Assembly (NCBI GenBank): GCA_907163375.1
Contig: CAJQUW010010456.1
Location: forward strand, 62,001 to 126,000
DNA: 64,000 bases
Reading direction: 5' to 3'
Source of the DNA: Prostheceraeus crozeri
Taxonomy: Eukaryota; Platyhelminthes; Polycladida; Euryleptidae
Part shown: positions 1 to 9,348 of the stretch, one piece after another
Layout of the letters: every line of letters begins with the position of its first letter
Position numbering within the stretch: position 1 is the first letter of the stretch
The notes under the pieces: model-generated
Database searches by the model: none
What the model was told of the DNA's origin: nothing
Seen by the model: the letters and a program-made list of their open reading frames with translations, nothing else
Translations under genes and position numbers: made by a program

Positions 1-1480
1 GTGAGAGCGAGAAAACGTGACTGTCAAAATTTGAAGTCAATCGGAGCACTAGAACAGGAGATAGAAGTGTTTAAAGTTTTGGATGATTGAGATTACGTCA
101 TCAGCTGATCGCCACAAACTATATAAGTGGAGTCTCTACTTGTGGGAATCAGTTCTCCTCCCGACTTGGTTGGGGTAGGTGAACTGCGGAGCTCCGATGA
201 TAGCATCGGAAATTCCAAATTTCAGGTTTCCGACTTAAAAAATTTCATTGCTGATATCAGCTAAGGCGTCAGACTTATAGGTTAGCCAAGAGATGACCTT
301 AGTCTCCAGGCCGTAAAAGACTCCAAAACTTTAAAGGCTTGTAACTTTGCTTCTACAAGTCCTTTTGACTTGATTCAAAAAAGGTTCGAGAGGTCATGAT
401 TCAGGTCAAGTCACAGACTACTAATAAACGTTTAATGAGTAGTGCTAAAAAGTTGAAAAATTTAAATTCATTATTTTTGGAGGTTTTCTGGGGTTTTCGA
501 CCCTGCTGAAGTAAATGAAGGCATGTATAAGTGTGTACGAGCCAGTCATCTCATTGAACGAGCGTTCTCGCCCATTCATAATTCATCAAACATCCACTAT
601 GAAGAAGAGATGTTACTTTACATTTCGCATTTGCCTTTCGCAAGTGTCGGATGCATGGTACGGAGAGTTTCGCTGTAATATTCCAATGACAGGGTGTTCC
701 TTCGGGACGGCGGATGATGCCGTAGTGATAAGTGTGGCAAGGGAGTGTGTCATATTTTAGACCGAAACCTCTGGGGCAACTCATGTTGGGCATTTGACAC
801 AGTTCTCAATGTAGCGCTTTGAACGCCAATCGGTTGAGTCTTAGCTATCTTGTCATGGGTGGCTACTAAACATCTCCATTGCAAAAAGCTTGTGAATCAC
901 GGCTTGCTATCAAACACGTTTCATGTCTGGCTATCAAGTCATCTCAACGTGAGGTGGAGATCTTCGATATAATACTTCCTACGGTGAGGCGTTCCTTTTG
1001 GATGGCGAGCACTGCCACAGATGGAAGGAGGGCAAGGGACGGTGTCATACTCTAGACCGAAATCGCTGAGCTGCTGCTTATGTTGGGCATGTGACACCGA
1101 TCTCAACGGACTCTTTTCAATCGCTCGGTCATGAGTGCTTTAGCCATCTCCCGTAGGTTTTCTTTAAGATTCTCCACCAACGCTGTGAGACTGCCTCTGA
1201 CCGAGGTTAAATGAAATGGAATTAATTGCAAGGGACATTCATGCGCCACACGCAACCACAAGCTCATTTCTCTCTTCGCTAGTGAACAACCTCTTGTGAA
1301 CGTAGTCAGAAAGTGTATCATGGTTTGCAAAAGAAAGTTTAGTGTAGTCAAATAGTTTTACCGTGACACACGTTTGTGAAAGTAAAGTTTGATCATCGAA
1401 GTTATATTTGTGAGTGTAGTCAGAAAGTTTATCATGACGTTTTATGAAACACAAGTTTATGAAATGATGATGTAGTCTGA
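1..1480. repeat. E1 left terminal inverted repeat (partial)
   Basis: Reverse complement of about 13340-14980, with small indels. The first 500 bases are nearly identical between arms and include the segment with ATCAGCTGATCGCCAC. The inner part (about 1290-1640) is an imperfect array of short AT-rich units built around AGTTT, TTTATCATG and AACACA words. The 80-82-aa ORFs here are not conserved between arms as proteins, and I regard them as chance. Confidence 0.85.
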
Positions 1481-1720
1481 AAGTTTATGAAACACAAGTT
1501 TGTGAAAGTAAAGTTTATCATGTTGTACAAAAGGTTTACTGCAACACAGGTTGATAAAGTGATAATGTAGTCAAATAGTTCTACCGTGACATATGTTTGT
1601 GAAAGTAAAGTATTAGATTACACTGTGTCATCAATACTGTCAAAGGTGTACAAGTCATATCAAGCATATTCAACTGAATGTCCATTCCTGACACTCATCA
1701 TCATTTGAAATTATTTGAAG

Positions 1721-2223
1721 ATGAAAAGTTGCATTCGTTTCCCAACTTCATGGTTTGTAGCAAGAGAGCTTGGTTATTCGTTGAAGGCTATAGAAAGTGT
1801 TACAAATTTAAATGAAAATATTAAAGCTGGCGCTTTAGTTGCAAGAATAATGGATCTAGATGAGCATGCTATGAATCATCATTTGGATCGAAGATGGATA
1901 GAGGATTTTTCCATGCTGCAATGTAATGATAGTGAAAATAGGAGGATGAAATTGGTGCGATCTGGAGTGAAAAAGAGAAAAGTGACATTTGCAACTGATT
2001 TGTCAAGTAGCTCTACCAATAAAAGTGACTTCAGAAAGAAATTGGAAGGAGAGACGTTTAAATTATTATGTGAACGGAACTGCGTTGAGTGTTTTAAAGG
2101 TCCCTTCTCGTTTTACCATGTTGTCATACTGTTATGTGTTCTACGTGCTATGTACCTTTGGAAACTATGTTGTGCCCCATCTGTGATCAAGAAATAATTT
2201 CAACAGTCAATGTATATAAATGA
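1721..2223 (+). pseudogene. IAP-type RING finger protein with UBA-like N-terminus, frameshifted
   Basis: The ATG at 1721 opens a 158-codon frame. Its first ~65 residues (ARELGYSLKAIESV..., AGALVARIMDLDE) resemble the UBA-like segment of inhibitor-of-apoptosis (IAP) proteins. A basic linker follows, then a CVEC pair near codon 124. The same frame then loses similarity, but another frame over ~2115-2223 carries LPCCH, CSTC and CPIC. These are the remaining ligands of a C3HC4 RING, and the frame ends in a short hydrophobic tail after CPIC as IAP RINGs do. The gene therefore has one frameshift near 2110-2120 inside the RING. No BIR domain is visible. The family role is E3 ubiquitin ligase/anti-apoptotic; assignment to that role here is inference. 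Its TGA overlaps the next start (ATGA). Confidence 0.6.
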
Positions 2224-4916
2224 TTTTGATGCAATCCTTGTCGATTTTAGAACAGTCATCTATGACCATGACACCACTGTATCACCGTCTCATTGAAAAG
2301 AGAAAGCATGATTATACAAGGCAGTGGATTCTAGTGTTGGAAAAACTATTATCATCCAGTGATTGTAGAGAGATGATACATCGTTTGAGTAATGCTATCA
2401 TCATTCACGCAAACTGTGAAGATGTTGACTATATGCTACAGGGCTGTGGAGCCATAGCCGAGCCGGAGCCGGAGCCGATTTATCACAAAGGCTCCGGCTC
2501 CGGCTCCGATTCTTTGAGCTTTGATATAAATCTAGAATTTTGAAAGTTATTAATTGGCATCATAAAAAAATTAAATCATTTGAAATCTAAAGATATGTCT
2601 TTTAATTATACCAATGATCTGTCCTCCACGATATCTTTCTTTGCAGTTGCCGCCTTCTTTTGTATTATATTTATTATATATTTACACACGTGTAATATTT
2701 TTTTATTGCATATGTTTCGTAAGACTAATTTCCATATTGACAACGTATTCTCCAAAATCCATTAATTTGAAGACTTGTTACATGCATGCTAACTAGATGA
2801 TTGTAGATTCCTAGAGACAAGTCGCCAGTCATTTATGTACACATTTCCAGTTCAGTCAGCAAAGATAATATAGCTACATTTCTTGCGCAATGTCTTCAAT
2901 CTAATACGGTTACTATGTAGGCTATCATCTATCGGTATGGCTACTGGCAGAAGCTACTGGCATCTGTGACAATGCCAATTTCCTTAGATTGTATTGTAGG
3001 CTCTTGTGCAGTCCCCCCACCTACATTTTTCAAACAATCGATTATTCAATTTGATCAATTTTGATTTGAGGGATAACTCTTCACACTCACACGAATGACC
3101 TGACTACAAGTCCTCACATGGCTATAGCAATGAGCGACCTAGCCACTTCTAGTAGCGCCCTATTATTTTAAAGGTATCTCATTCACAATGAATTTCCTTT
3201 GACTTCAAAATTCAAAGGGTATATATATTTCAATGCGTAAAACCCGAAGGCAAATTACAATGTTGACTTGCTGACGAAGTTTGCGACCATGACATCGCAA
3301 TTACCCACGTAGATTTTTACTTCAGCACGGAATGCTTCACTCAAACCGGTGATGCTGAAACGGACATCCAATGGTGCTGCATCTTTTGACCAGAGAAAAA
3401 ATGGGGGGGAGGACTGCACAAGAGCCGTATCGTGTAATAATATTTCCCCAAATGTCATAGACCTGTGGATTTCAAGAATTTTCATTATTATTTTTTCCGT
3501 CTGTCAACACTTTATGCTGATATCATGCTGACTTATATGTAAACAATAAAAAAAGACTGAGACGCTCTCAATAAAGGCGCCTTTTGACCTCCCTTTTCTA
3601 TTGTCTGTGAAATTAAACCGTACGCGCATTCAAAAGCTAGCAAAGTAGATGGGATTTCTGATCGGTGCTCGCAGTCAAATTTTTATTATGCATAGTAGCA
3701 CCCTGCAACATACTGTGTGATACTCCGAGTTCAGTTTCATCAGCCTAACCATCATCAGAGGAATAGTGCTAATGCGTTATACATAAATTGAATACAATAA
3801 TATACATGAATCATTGATGAATTATTTAGTGCAACTTTACGCCATAATGAAAAATACGAAATTAATATAATGTAAGTTAGGCCTTAACTTATTAAGTATG
3901 CTGCATAGAATTACAAAACTTGTCCTAAATTAGATATTTTTAATTTTTTTAAGTATAATTTTCAATTGTACATTTCCAGCCTACACTGCAATGAGGCTAT
4001 CTAAATTACAATTTCTACAGATGATGAGTCGTGGGCTACCCACCGATCATATTATTCATGGACCAACAGACTATTGAATAAAGGCAATAACAAATAACAA
4101 TAACAACCTAAGCTAGCCTATAGCCTATACACTTTAATATTCAATAAAGCAATTGATATCTTTATTGATACGGTATATTTGGCTATATAGCCGATACCCT
4201 TTCCATGTTCGAGTAGATACAGGCCCTATAAGCTATTTAGAGGCATACGCTATCCAGTTTCATATTCAAGCTTTGTTAAAAAGCTTATACTACTATTCGG
4301 CCCCTGTGACGGCTAATTAGGTATATCATCATCACTCATGTGGTCTAATTTAATGTAGCCTCGTAGTAGACTGGTTGCAGGCTAGGCCAATTTATATTTA
4401 GCCAGTGCGGGAGATCTTTATCTAATGTAACCAATCCTGGCTATAACTTTATTTTATCTTTCAGAGATAGTCAATTCATGCAAAAAATATATGACAAGTA
4501 TGTTATTTGTCATTATATTAGGCTATTATCATTTTTATTATTAACTTAAGTCGTTGCTTGTTAATGAAAACTAATTTGATGATTGTAGCAAGCCTCTAAA
4601 GGCCACACCGTTATCCAAAAAGCCCGTTCAACGGATCCAGGATAATCAGCATAGATAGAACCTGAATTTGAAGTCGGAGCCGGAGCCGGAGCCGGAGCCG
4701 AGCCGGAGCCTTTCACATCAGTGTCGTGGAGCCGGAGCCGATGAGATAACGCATCGGCTCCACAGCCCTGATATGCTATCTTATAATTGGAAACCAAAGA
4801 AGTTTACGAATACACTTTCATCACTGTTACATCATGGTCTTATTTCATTACCTTACTTGGAGTTATGTATTCTACACGTTGCTTATGGGAAGCCTTTTCC
4901 ACTTAAGCACAATTGA
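2220..4916 (+). pseudogene. Unknown ~118-codon gene split by hAT element
   Basis: The ORF starts at 2220, overlapping the previous stop, and runs 73 codons to the hAT target site. On the far side of the insertion the same phase continues from 4779 to a stop at 4916. Reading continues across the two halves once the 8-bp duplication is counted only once, which supports this being a coding frame before insertion. The left part is helical and charged. I recognise no family. The right part overlaps the 4834 ORF in another frame. Confidence 0.4.
2439..4770. mobile_element. Non-autonomous hAT-type element, copy 1
   Basis: Termini CAGGGCTGTGGAGCC / GGCTCCACAGCCCTG form a 15-bp TIR. They are flanked by the 8-bp direct repeat atatgcta (2431-2438 and 4771-4778), the hAT signature. 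Subterminal arrays of GAGCCG hexamers (about 2455-2512 and 4674-4740) face each other. The interior is AT-rich with no transposase frame; the short ORFs inside (2580, 2614, 3255, 3349, 4561, 4668) are not convincing. About 1.6 kb of its left half is ~95% identical by eye to 47629-50000. Confidence 0.9.
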
Positions 4917-5169
4917 TGCAAAGGCATTAAACTTTACAAGCATCATCGTACAAACAGATTGTTCATGTCTGGCTCATAACATATCAGCAAACGACACAGC
5001 TGAACTGTTTCCATTGAAGTATAGTACCTCACTGAATGATACATTACAGCGACCCACACATGTATCTGCTTCTGACTATCCCACTGGTACTGTGGCTGTT
5101 CTCAGTGTATTGCTTTTACTAGTGCTGTACTCAATGTCTTCCCCTATTTCATTGCGTTTACGTCGGTGA
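4834..5169 (+). CDS. Small type I membrane glycoprotein-like protein, 111 aa
   Basis: The N-terminal ~28 residues are hydrophobic and end in a plausible signal-peptidase site. A ~60-residue Cys/Ser/Thr-rich ectodomain follows with four N-glycosylation sequons (NFT, NIS, NDT, NDT). A ~20-residue hydrophobic segment (about 88-106) and a short basic tail (RLRR) complete a type I topology. The frame starts inside the 3' end of the disrupted 2220 gene and stops 21 bases before the promoter-like motif of the next gene. I recognise no family. Candidates are a viral envelope or accessory membrane protein. The ordered topology argues against a chance frame, but function is unknown. Confidence 0.5.
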   Translation: MVLFHYLTWSYVFYTLLMGSLFHLSTIDAKALNFTSIIVQTDCSCLAHNISANDTAELFPLKYSTSLNDTLQRPTHVSASDYPTGTVAVLSVLLLLVLYSMSSPISLRLRR

Positions 5170-5192
5170 TGTTTCGACGCTGCTGTCGTGTT

Positions 5193-5200
5193 TAAGCAAA
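5193..5200 (+). promoter_or_regulatory. TAAGCAAA motif upstream of core gene
   Basis: TTTAAGCAAA lies 27 bases upstream of the start at 5227. The same octamer recurs before four other ORFs of the element (6646, 9309 reversed, 9328, 9912), so it is a candidate shared (late) promoter element. Confidence 0.55.
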
Positions 5201-5226
5201 GAACACTCTAACATCCACCTGTAAAA

Positions 5227-5608
5227 ATGGCTAGACGTCGTTCATCTCGCCGTTCGCGCAGACAAATGTGTCAATCAAATGCAAACAAAAAATTCTGTTT
5301 CACTCTTCGTCGCTTATTAAAATTAAAACCATCTCATCGATGTGAGGCAATGAAGCTGGCAAACAATGCCTTCATTCGTAAAATGTGCTCGGAAATACGA
5401 AAAGTGTGTTATATGACATTAAATAACCTGACATGGTAAAGTTCTTCGCACCTTGAGGAATCCAAAAACATCAATTCCTACAAAGCGCAAACCATTATCA
5501 CAGCGCGGTGGCTTCTTACCACTTTTAGCGCCTATCATCATGGCAGCTGCCGGTCCTGCTTTGGGAGGATTAGCTGGTGCTCTCGTGAATAAAGCCATTG
5601 ATGGATAG
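5227..5608 (+). pseudogene. Basic core protein with hydrophobic RGGFLPLLAP tail, frameshifted
   Basis: The first frame (5227-5439, 70 codons) begins MARRRSSRRSRR and is very basic. It resembles the N-terminal part of a small DNA-binding protein common next to capsid genes in Polinton/adintovirus elements. The expected C-terminal signature, a lysine/arginine stretch followed by RGGFLPLLAP and an Ala/Gly/Leu-rich hydrophobic tail, is present only in the +1 frame, from about 5440 to a TAG at 5606-5608. That frame has stops and no ATG upstream, so a single indel near 5430 probably separates the two halves. The likely role by family is a genome-condensing or pX/pVI-like virion core protein. A programmed shift is less likely, because other genes nearby are also broken. 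Confidence 0.7.
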
Positions 5609-5647
5609 ATACTAAGTTAAATGGTATGACTTTTCATCAAAATCAAC

Positions 5648-6235
5648 ATGGATTTCCATTTACGCTGTAATCGCACTTTGTGTATCGTAGGACCCTCTCA
5701 TAGTGGGAAGACACATTTAACACTGCAATTGTTGGAGCGTCGTAATGAGATTTTTGACTGCATACCGAATCGTGATGTTTGGTGCTATGGAATTTATCAA
5801 CATAACTTACATCGTGAATTGGTTGGTAAGGGTTACTTGGTTCAACCGGGGATTATCAGCACTGCTGATATTCAACCGTATGATATCATCATTCTTGATG
5901 ATTTACTTAATGAGAGTAAGAACTCACAAGAAGTAACTGCTATGTTTACCGAGGCTGCTCATCACAAACCATTCTTTATCATTTTTATTATGCAAAATCT
6001 TTTTCCAAGTGGAAAGGAAGCACGGACTCGAAGTCTAAACACGCATTACTACATCATCTTTAAAAATCCTCGCGATAAAAGTCAAGTTGAATTCCTATCT
6101 CGAAAAGTTCTTCCTCGCAAGTCAAAAGCATTGATTGAAGTATTTGAGGCTGCTACGGAAAAACCCTATAATTATTTATTTTTGGACTTTACCCAGGAGT
6201 GTCCTGAGGACTATCGCTTACGCAGTCATCTCTGA
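5648..6235 (+). CDS. A32/FtsK-HerA-like genome-packaging ATPase, 195 aa
   Basis: Intact. Walker A is GPSHSGKT at residues 15-22. Walker B is DIIILDD at 79-85, and a sensor-like IIFIMQN follows about 35 residues later. The small single-domain size fits the Polinton/adintovirus ATP protein rather than larger cellular FtsK. By family it powers packaging of DNA into preformed capsids. The start at 5648 is the first ATG in frame and sits just after the core-protein gene; the next virion-type gene begins 27 bases downstream. The frame 5745-5936 is a shadow. Confidence 0.9.
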   Translation: MDFHLRCNRTLCIVGPSHSGKTHLTLQLLERRNEIFDCIPNRDVWCYGIYQHNLHRELVGKGYLVQPGIISTADIQPYDIIILDDLLNESKNSQEVTAMFTEAAHHKPFFIIFIMQNLFPSGKEARTRSLNTHYYIIFKNPRDKSQVEFLSRKVLPRKSKALIEVFEAATEKPYNYLFLDFTQECPEDYRLRSHL

Positions 6236-6262
6236 GAAACCCATGATCATATATAAATTGTT

Positions 6263-6571
6263 ATGAGTGGTTTTCAACGCATGATTGCTATTCCACAAGA
6301 AGAATACATACATCTGACTACAATGCAGAGTGTTCATCAACCTTGGGCAAGTCAAATGTCACAACTTAATCAGCAATATGAATAAGAAGCTGTACAAAGT
6401 AAAAATCCATATGATCGTTTGATAAAGCAGAGTTCTACCTTAGAAGAAATGAAACAATTGAAAGAAAAAATTCGCAATGATCTTTCGCTTGGTTCACCCA
6501 AACCCTATCGCAATCGCGCACTGAGCTACTTCGTCACCAAATGCGACAAGGGGAAAAGTGGAGCCTGGTGA
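6263..6571 (+). pseudogene. Small virion-type protein with premature stop
   Basis: The ATG at 6263 starts MSGFQRMIAIPQEEY, a pattern seen in a short Polinton/adintovirus protein between the ATPase and core genes. A TAA at 6383-6385 interrupts the frame after 40 codons. The same frame then continues with clearly coding-like sequence (NPYDRLIKQSSTLEEMKQLK) to a TGA at 6569, and a second frame is open to about 6645, suggesting a further indel after ~6510. Function is unknown. Position and sequence pattern imply a structural or scaffolding protein. Confidence 0.6.
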
Positions 6572-6645
6572 AATGGCCTGGCTATCCAAATTCAATGAAC
6601 AGTTGGATTCGTCATTCTGACCTTTATCGTGTTAGTCAATGTTCC

Positions 6646-6653
6646 TAAGCAAA
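6646..6653 (+). promoter_or_regulatory. TAAGCAAA motif, 40 nt before 6694 gene
   Basis: Second copy of the octamer, followed by an AAATAAATAAATAAAT stretch (about 6671-6690) that could also serve as the polyadenylation signal of the preceding gene. Confidence 0.5.
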
Positions 6654-6693
6654 GTAATGAATTGTGTAAATATAAATAAATAAATAAATACCT

Positions 6694-7087
6694 ATGGATC
6701 AAACTGTTACGTTTTATTCTGCTCCCTCCTATGCTAGTCATGGAGCTGGCTTTCCCGTTTTTGTTGGATCGAGACGTCAAAAAGGGGATAGTCTATTGGG
6801 TGCTGTCAAAGGTATAATGCTCCCCACTTTCGCAAATGTGGGAAAATCAGCTTTGAAGAAAGCTAGCTGTAGGATTAGCAGCAGATGTAGCAAGTGATGC
6901 GCTTTCAGGAAGATTGCCGATTCGTGAATCGCTAAAGCGTCATGGAATACAGCGTTTGAAAAATGTCGGAAAGGCTCGTATCAGGTCTGTCATCAGTCAT
7001 ATCAATCCACTCTCTACTTCAGACAAACGGAAGCGAAGAGCATCTCGTATACCTACTAGCAAACGCAGACGACGCGGACTGTTTTAA
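6694..7087 (+). pseudogene. Basic minor virion/core protein, frameshifted
   Basis: The first frame, from ATG 6694, gives a Gly/Ala/Ser-rich N-terminus and a helix (LLGAVKGIMLPTFANVGKS), then stops at 6895. The +1 frame takes over around 6866 with LAADVASDALSGRLPIRESL and a strongly basic C-terminus (KRKRRASRIP..SKRRRRGLF), ending at TAA 7085-7087. This two-part layout is what a Polinton/adintovirus minor core protein placed just before the capsid gene looks like. One indel near 6866 separates the halves. The likely role is DNA-binding or minor capsid/core. The capsid gene starts 2 bases after the stop. Confidence 0.65.
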
Positions 7088-7089
7088 AT

Positions 7090-8370
7090 ATGGAATGTAA
7101 AACCTCATCCCTTTGCTTATTTGATAGAACACCTATACAGACGGATATCATTAGAAATTATGTATCCATTCGTTATCCACAGACAAGTATCGATTCCGGT
7201 AGTGTCATTGAGTTTTTAATACCAGGAAATGATGCTGAGTACATCGATGTAAATGACATCAATCTACATGTTAAGTTTAAGATAGTAAATAAGGACGGTA
7301 CAAACCTTGACGACAAGGACAAAGTAGCCGTGAATAACTTGGCAATAGCAACGCTCTTCAAGGATGTATCATTGACCATTGGTGAAACTCGGGTTGAAGG
7401 TGGTCAACACAGTTATCCCTATCTCGGTTATTTTTCAACAGTCATGCAGTTCCAGCCACAAGCACAAAAGAGTCACATGGCTGTTATGGGTTGGTGTAAA
7501 GATGAAGCTGGTAAATTTGATAGTGACAAAAACAAGGGATTCGTCACTCGTGAAAAGTGGACTGCGGAAAGTAGGGTGTGTGAATTATATGGTCCCCTAT
7601 ACTTGGACTTTTTCCGTCAATCACGTTTCTTAATGTCAAAAGTAGACATGCGAGTTCATCTCTTGCCGAACGATCCTAAATTTGTATTGAATTCTTATGG
7701 AACAATGACTGAATTTAAGATTGTGTTTGAAAGTGTTAGACTTTATGTGCGACAAATGACAGTGAATCCTTCGGTGATTAATGGTCACGAGATGGGTTTG
7801 AAGAAGTATGATGCTCTTTATGATGTAAATCATACTGAGATTCATAGTTTCACCATTCCTCGTGCGCAAAAGAGCTTTGTTAAAGATAGTTTGTTTCCTA
7901 TACAATCACCAAAAATGATCATTGTGGGATTGATTGCAAATGATGCATACAATGGTAATATATCGAAGAATCCTTTCAACTTTGAACACTTTGGTTTAAA
8001 TCAAATCGGATTGTATCGTGATACTGATTGCATTCCTGGTACTCCTTTTTGCCCACACTTCGCTAATGGACATTATTCTCGCTCATATCAAAATACTATG
8101 GAGACATTTAAATACTGGAATACTGATGACACCAATTGTTTGACCTATGATGAATTTGCTAAAGGTTATACGCTTTATGCATTTGATTTGACAGCAAACA
8201 ATGAAGCAGGTGCTTCTTATCGTCCGGGCACTGCCACGAAGAGTCTTAAACTAGAATTCTTTTTTGAAAAAGATTTGACGAAAACAGTCAATGTACTCAT
8301 CTATGCTGTGTTCGATTCCACCATTCGAATTAACAGGCTACGTGACGTTTCCGCTTCTTATATAAGTTAA
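7090..8370 (+). CDS. Major capsid protein, Polinton/adintovirus double-jelly-roll type, 426 aa
   Basis: Intact 426-residue frame. The N-terminal strand region GSVIEFLIPGNDAEYIDVN (residues ~38-56) and the closing FFFEKDLTKTVNVLIYAVFD (near 397-416) are landmarks of the animal protein family annotated as F54H12.2-like, which corresponds to the Polinton/adintovirus hexon-type capsid protein. Length is about normal. The protein would form the pseudo-hexagonal capsomers of an icosahedral virion. It is the best-preserved gene with the 544-aa ORF, in contrast to broken neighbours. Its TAA shares one base with the protease ATG (TAATG). The frames at 7173(-), 7379 and 7636(-) are shadows. Confidence 0.85.
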   Translation: MECKTSSLCLFDRTPIQTDIIRNYVSIRYPQTSIDSGSVIEFLIPGNDAEYIDVNDINLHVKFKIVNKDGTNLDDKDKVAVNNLAIATLFKDVSLTIGETRVEGGQHSYPYLGYFSTVMQFQPQAQKSHMAVMGWCKDEAGKFDSDKNKGFVTREKWTAESRVCELYGPLYLDFFRQSRFLMSKVDMRVHLLPNDPKFVLNSYGTMTEFKIVFESVRLYVRQMTVNPSVINGHEMGLKKYDALYDVNHTEIHSFTIPRAQKSFVKDSLFPIQSPKMIIVGLIANDAYNGNISKNPFNFEHFGLNQIGLYRDTDCIPGTPFCPHFANGHYSRSYQNTMETFKYWNTDDTNCLTYDEFAKGYTLYAFDLTANNEAGASYRPGTATKSLKLEFFFEKDLTKTVNVLIYAVFDSTIRINRLRDVSASYIS

Positions 8371-8831
8371 TGAGTTGGTTATCTGATGCAGAGCTACAGA
8401 GAGTCGTTCAAGAACATGGTGATGAACGCACTGTTGCAGCATTTCGAGGTGTGTTTTCCATTAATAATATGCCCACAGTTTTACCAAAACCACCCTCATT
8501 CATAATCATGAATACTGATACAGCACACTTACCCGGCAAACACTGGAAAGTTTTATTTATTGATAAAAACTATTGTGGTGAAATTTTTGATTCATTGGCC
8601 TTACCAAACTGTGATTATGTTACACGTTTCATGAACCGTCATTCACGAAAATAGATTTGCAATGTTTTGGCCTATCAACATCCCTTGTCTTCAACATGTG
8701 GAGCATATGCCCTCTACTTTGTAATACAACGACTACATTATGACTCTTTACATGACATTTGCAAACATTTTTCACATGATACCCTTGTCAATGAAAAGCG
8801 CATTCGTAGCTTTTATAAAAGCCTTCAATAA
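8370..8831 (+). pseudogene. Adenain-like cysteine protease with one in-frame stop
   Basis: The ATG at 8370 overlaps the capsid stop. The 153-codon reading has the active-site order of adenovirus-type proteases: His in GKHWKVLFID (residue 58), Asp in GEIFDSL (74), Gln in LAYQHP (103) and Cys in STCGAYALYF (110). A TAG at 8652-8654 (codon 95) falls between the His/Asp half and the Gln/Cys half, so only an inactive fragment would be made without readthrough. The frame is otherwise clean to TAA 8829-8831, which overlaps an AATAAA at 8827. By family it matures capsid and core precursors. The single lesion suggests recent inactivation or a sequencing error. Confidence 0.85.
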
Positions 8832-8950
8832 ATATATGTACGATTAAAATTTGTTTTCTTTATTATACTTCAATGGAAAAGTAGATGATGTGATTGAATA
8901 TGTTGTATTTAGTCATCAAACATGAATAGGTAGAGATAAGAAGACATTGT

Positions 8951-9304
8951 TCACTTGTCACACTCATGCTTATGAGTGTTGGTTTGTTGAAGGTAAGTCA
9001 TTATGCGAGGATGTATACGTTCTCTATACTTGTTCCAACTTGAGGATGTAAAATGTATAACACCATATTGATCATGAAGAGCAATGAAATCTCGTCGAAT
9101 AATGAATAGACGTCCACCTAGAGGGGTATAGTACATTGGATGATGCATGATGTGTAAAGCATCGTGGAGGTTATCCATTTGAAAAGGGGATAAACTTATT
9201 TTAACTTGTTGATGAGTATCGTAAAAGGTAATGCGTCGAGCCTTCCATGTAACGTGACACTGAGAAGAGAGCTTGGCAATCATGGTTAGTTTTAGACATA
9301 GCAA
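8951..9304 (-). CDS. Unrecognised 117-aa basic protein
   Basis: Intact minus-strand frame starting at 9304, 5 bases downstream (on the minus strand) of a reversed TAAGCAAA. It encodes an initial amphipathic segment, a Trp-Lys-Arg-rich strand (TWKARRITFYD), ISLSPFQMDNLHDALHIM and PLGGRLFIIRRDFIALHD. The strand-helix pattern with SLSPFQ resembles transcription-coactivator p15/PC4-type ssDNA-binding domains, but this is weak. A minus-strand AATAAA lies at 8859-8864. It is the only minus-strand gene inside the capsid module, convergent with the protease gene and divergent from the 9349 gene. Function unknown. Confidence 0.6.
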   Translation of the reverse strand: MLCLKLTMIAKLSSQCHVTWKARRITFYDTHQQVKISLSPFQMDNLHDALHIMHHPMYYTPLGGRLFIIRRDFIALHDQYGVIHFTSSSWNKYRERIHPRIMTYLQQTNTHKHECDK

Positions 9305-9308
9305 AACT

Positions 9309-9335
9309 TTTGCTTAGTCTTCTCGTTTAAGCAAA
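9309..9335. promoter_or_regulatory. Divergent pair of TAAGCAAA motifs
   Basis: TTTGCTTA at 9309-9316 (minus-strand TAAGCAAA) faces the 9304 start, and TAAGCAAA at 9328-9335 faces the 9349 start. The two copies are only 11 bases apart, forming a compact bidirectional promoter candidate. Confidence 0.6.
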
Positions 9336-9348
9336 GTATTCATAAGGG

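Noticed and set aside
1721-5608. Possible remnant of PolB or integrase between the left TIR and the core gene
   Set aside because: After removing the hAT insertion only ~1.5 kb remains, occupied by RING, unknown and membrane ORFs; no polymerase or DDE motif in any frame.
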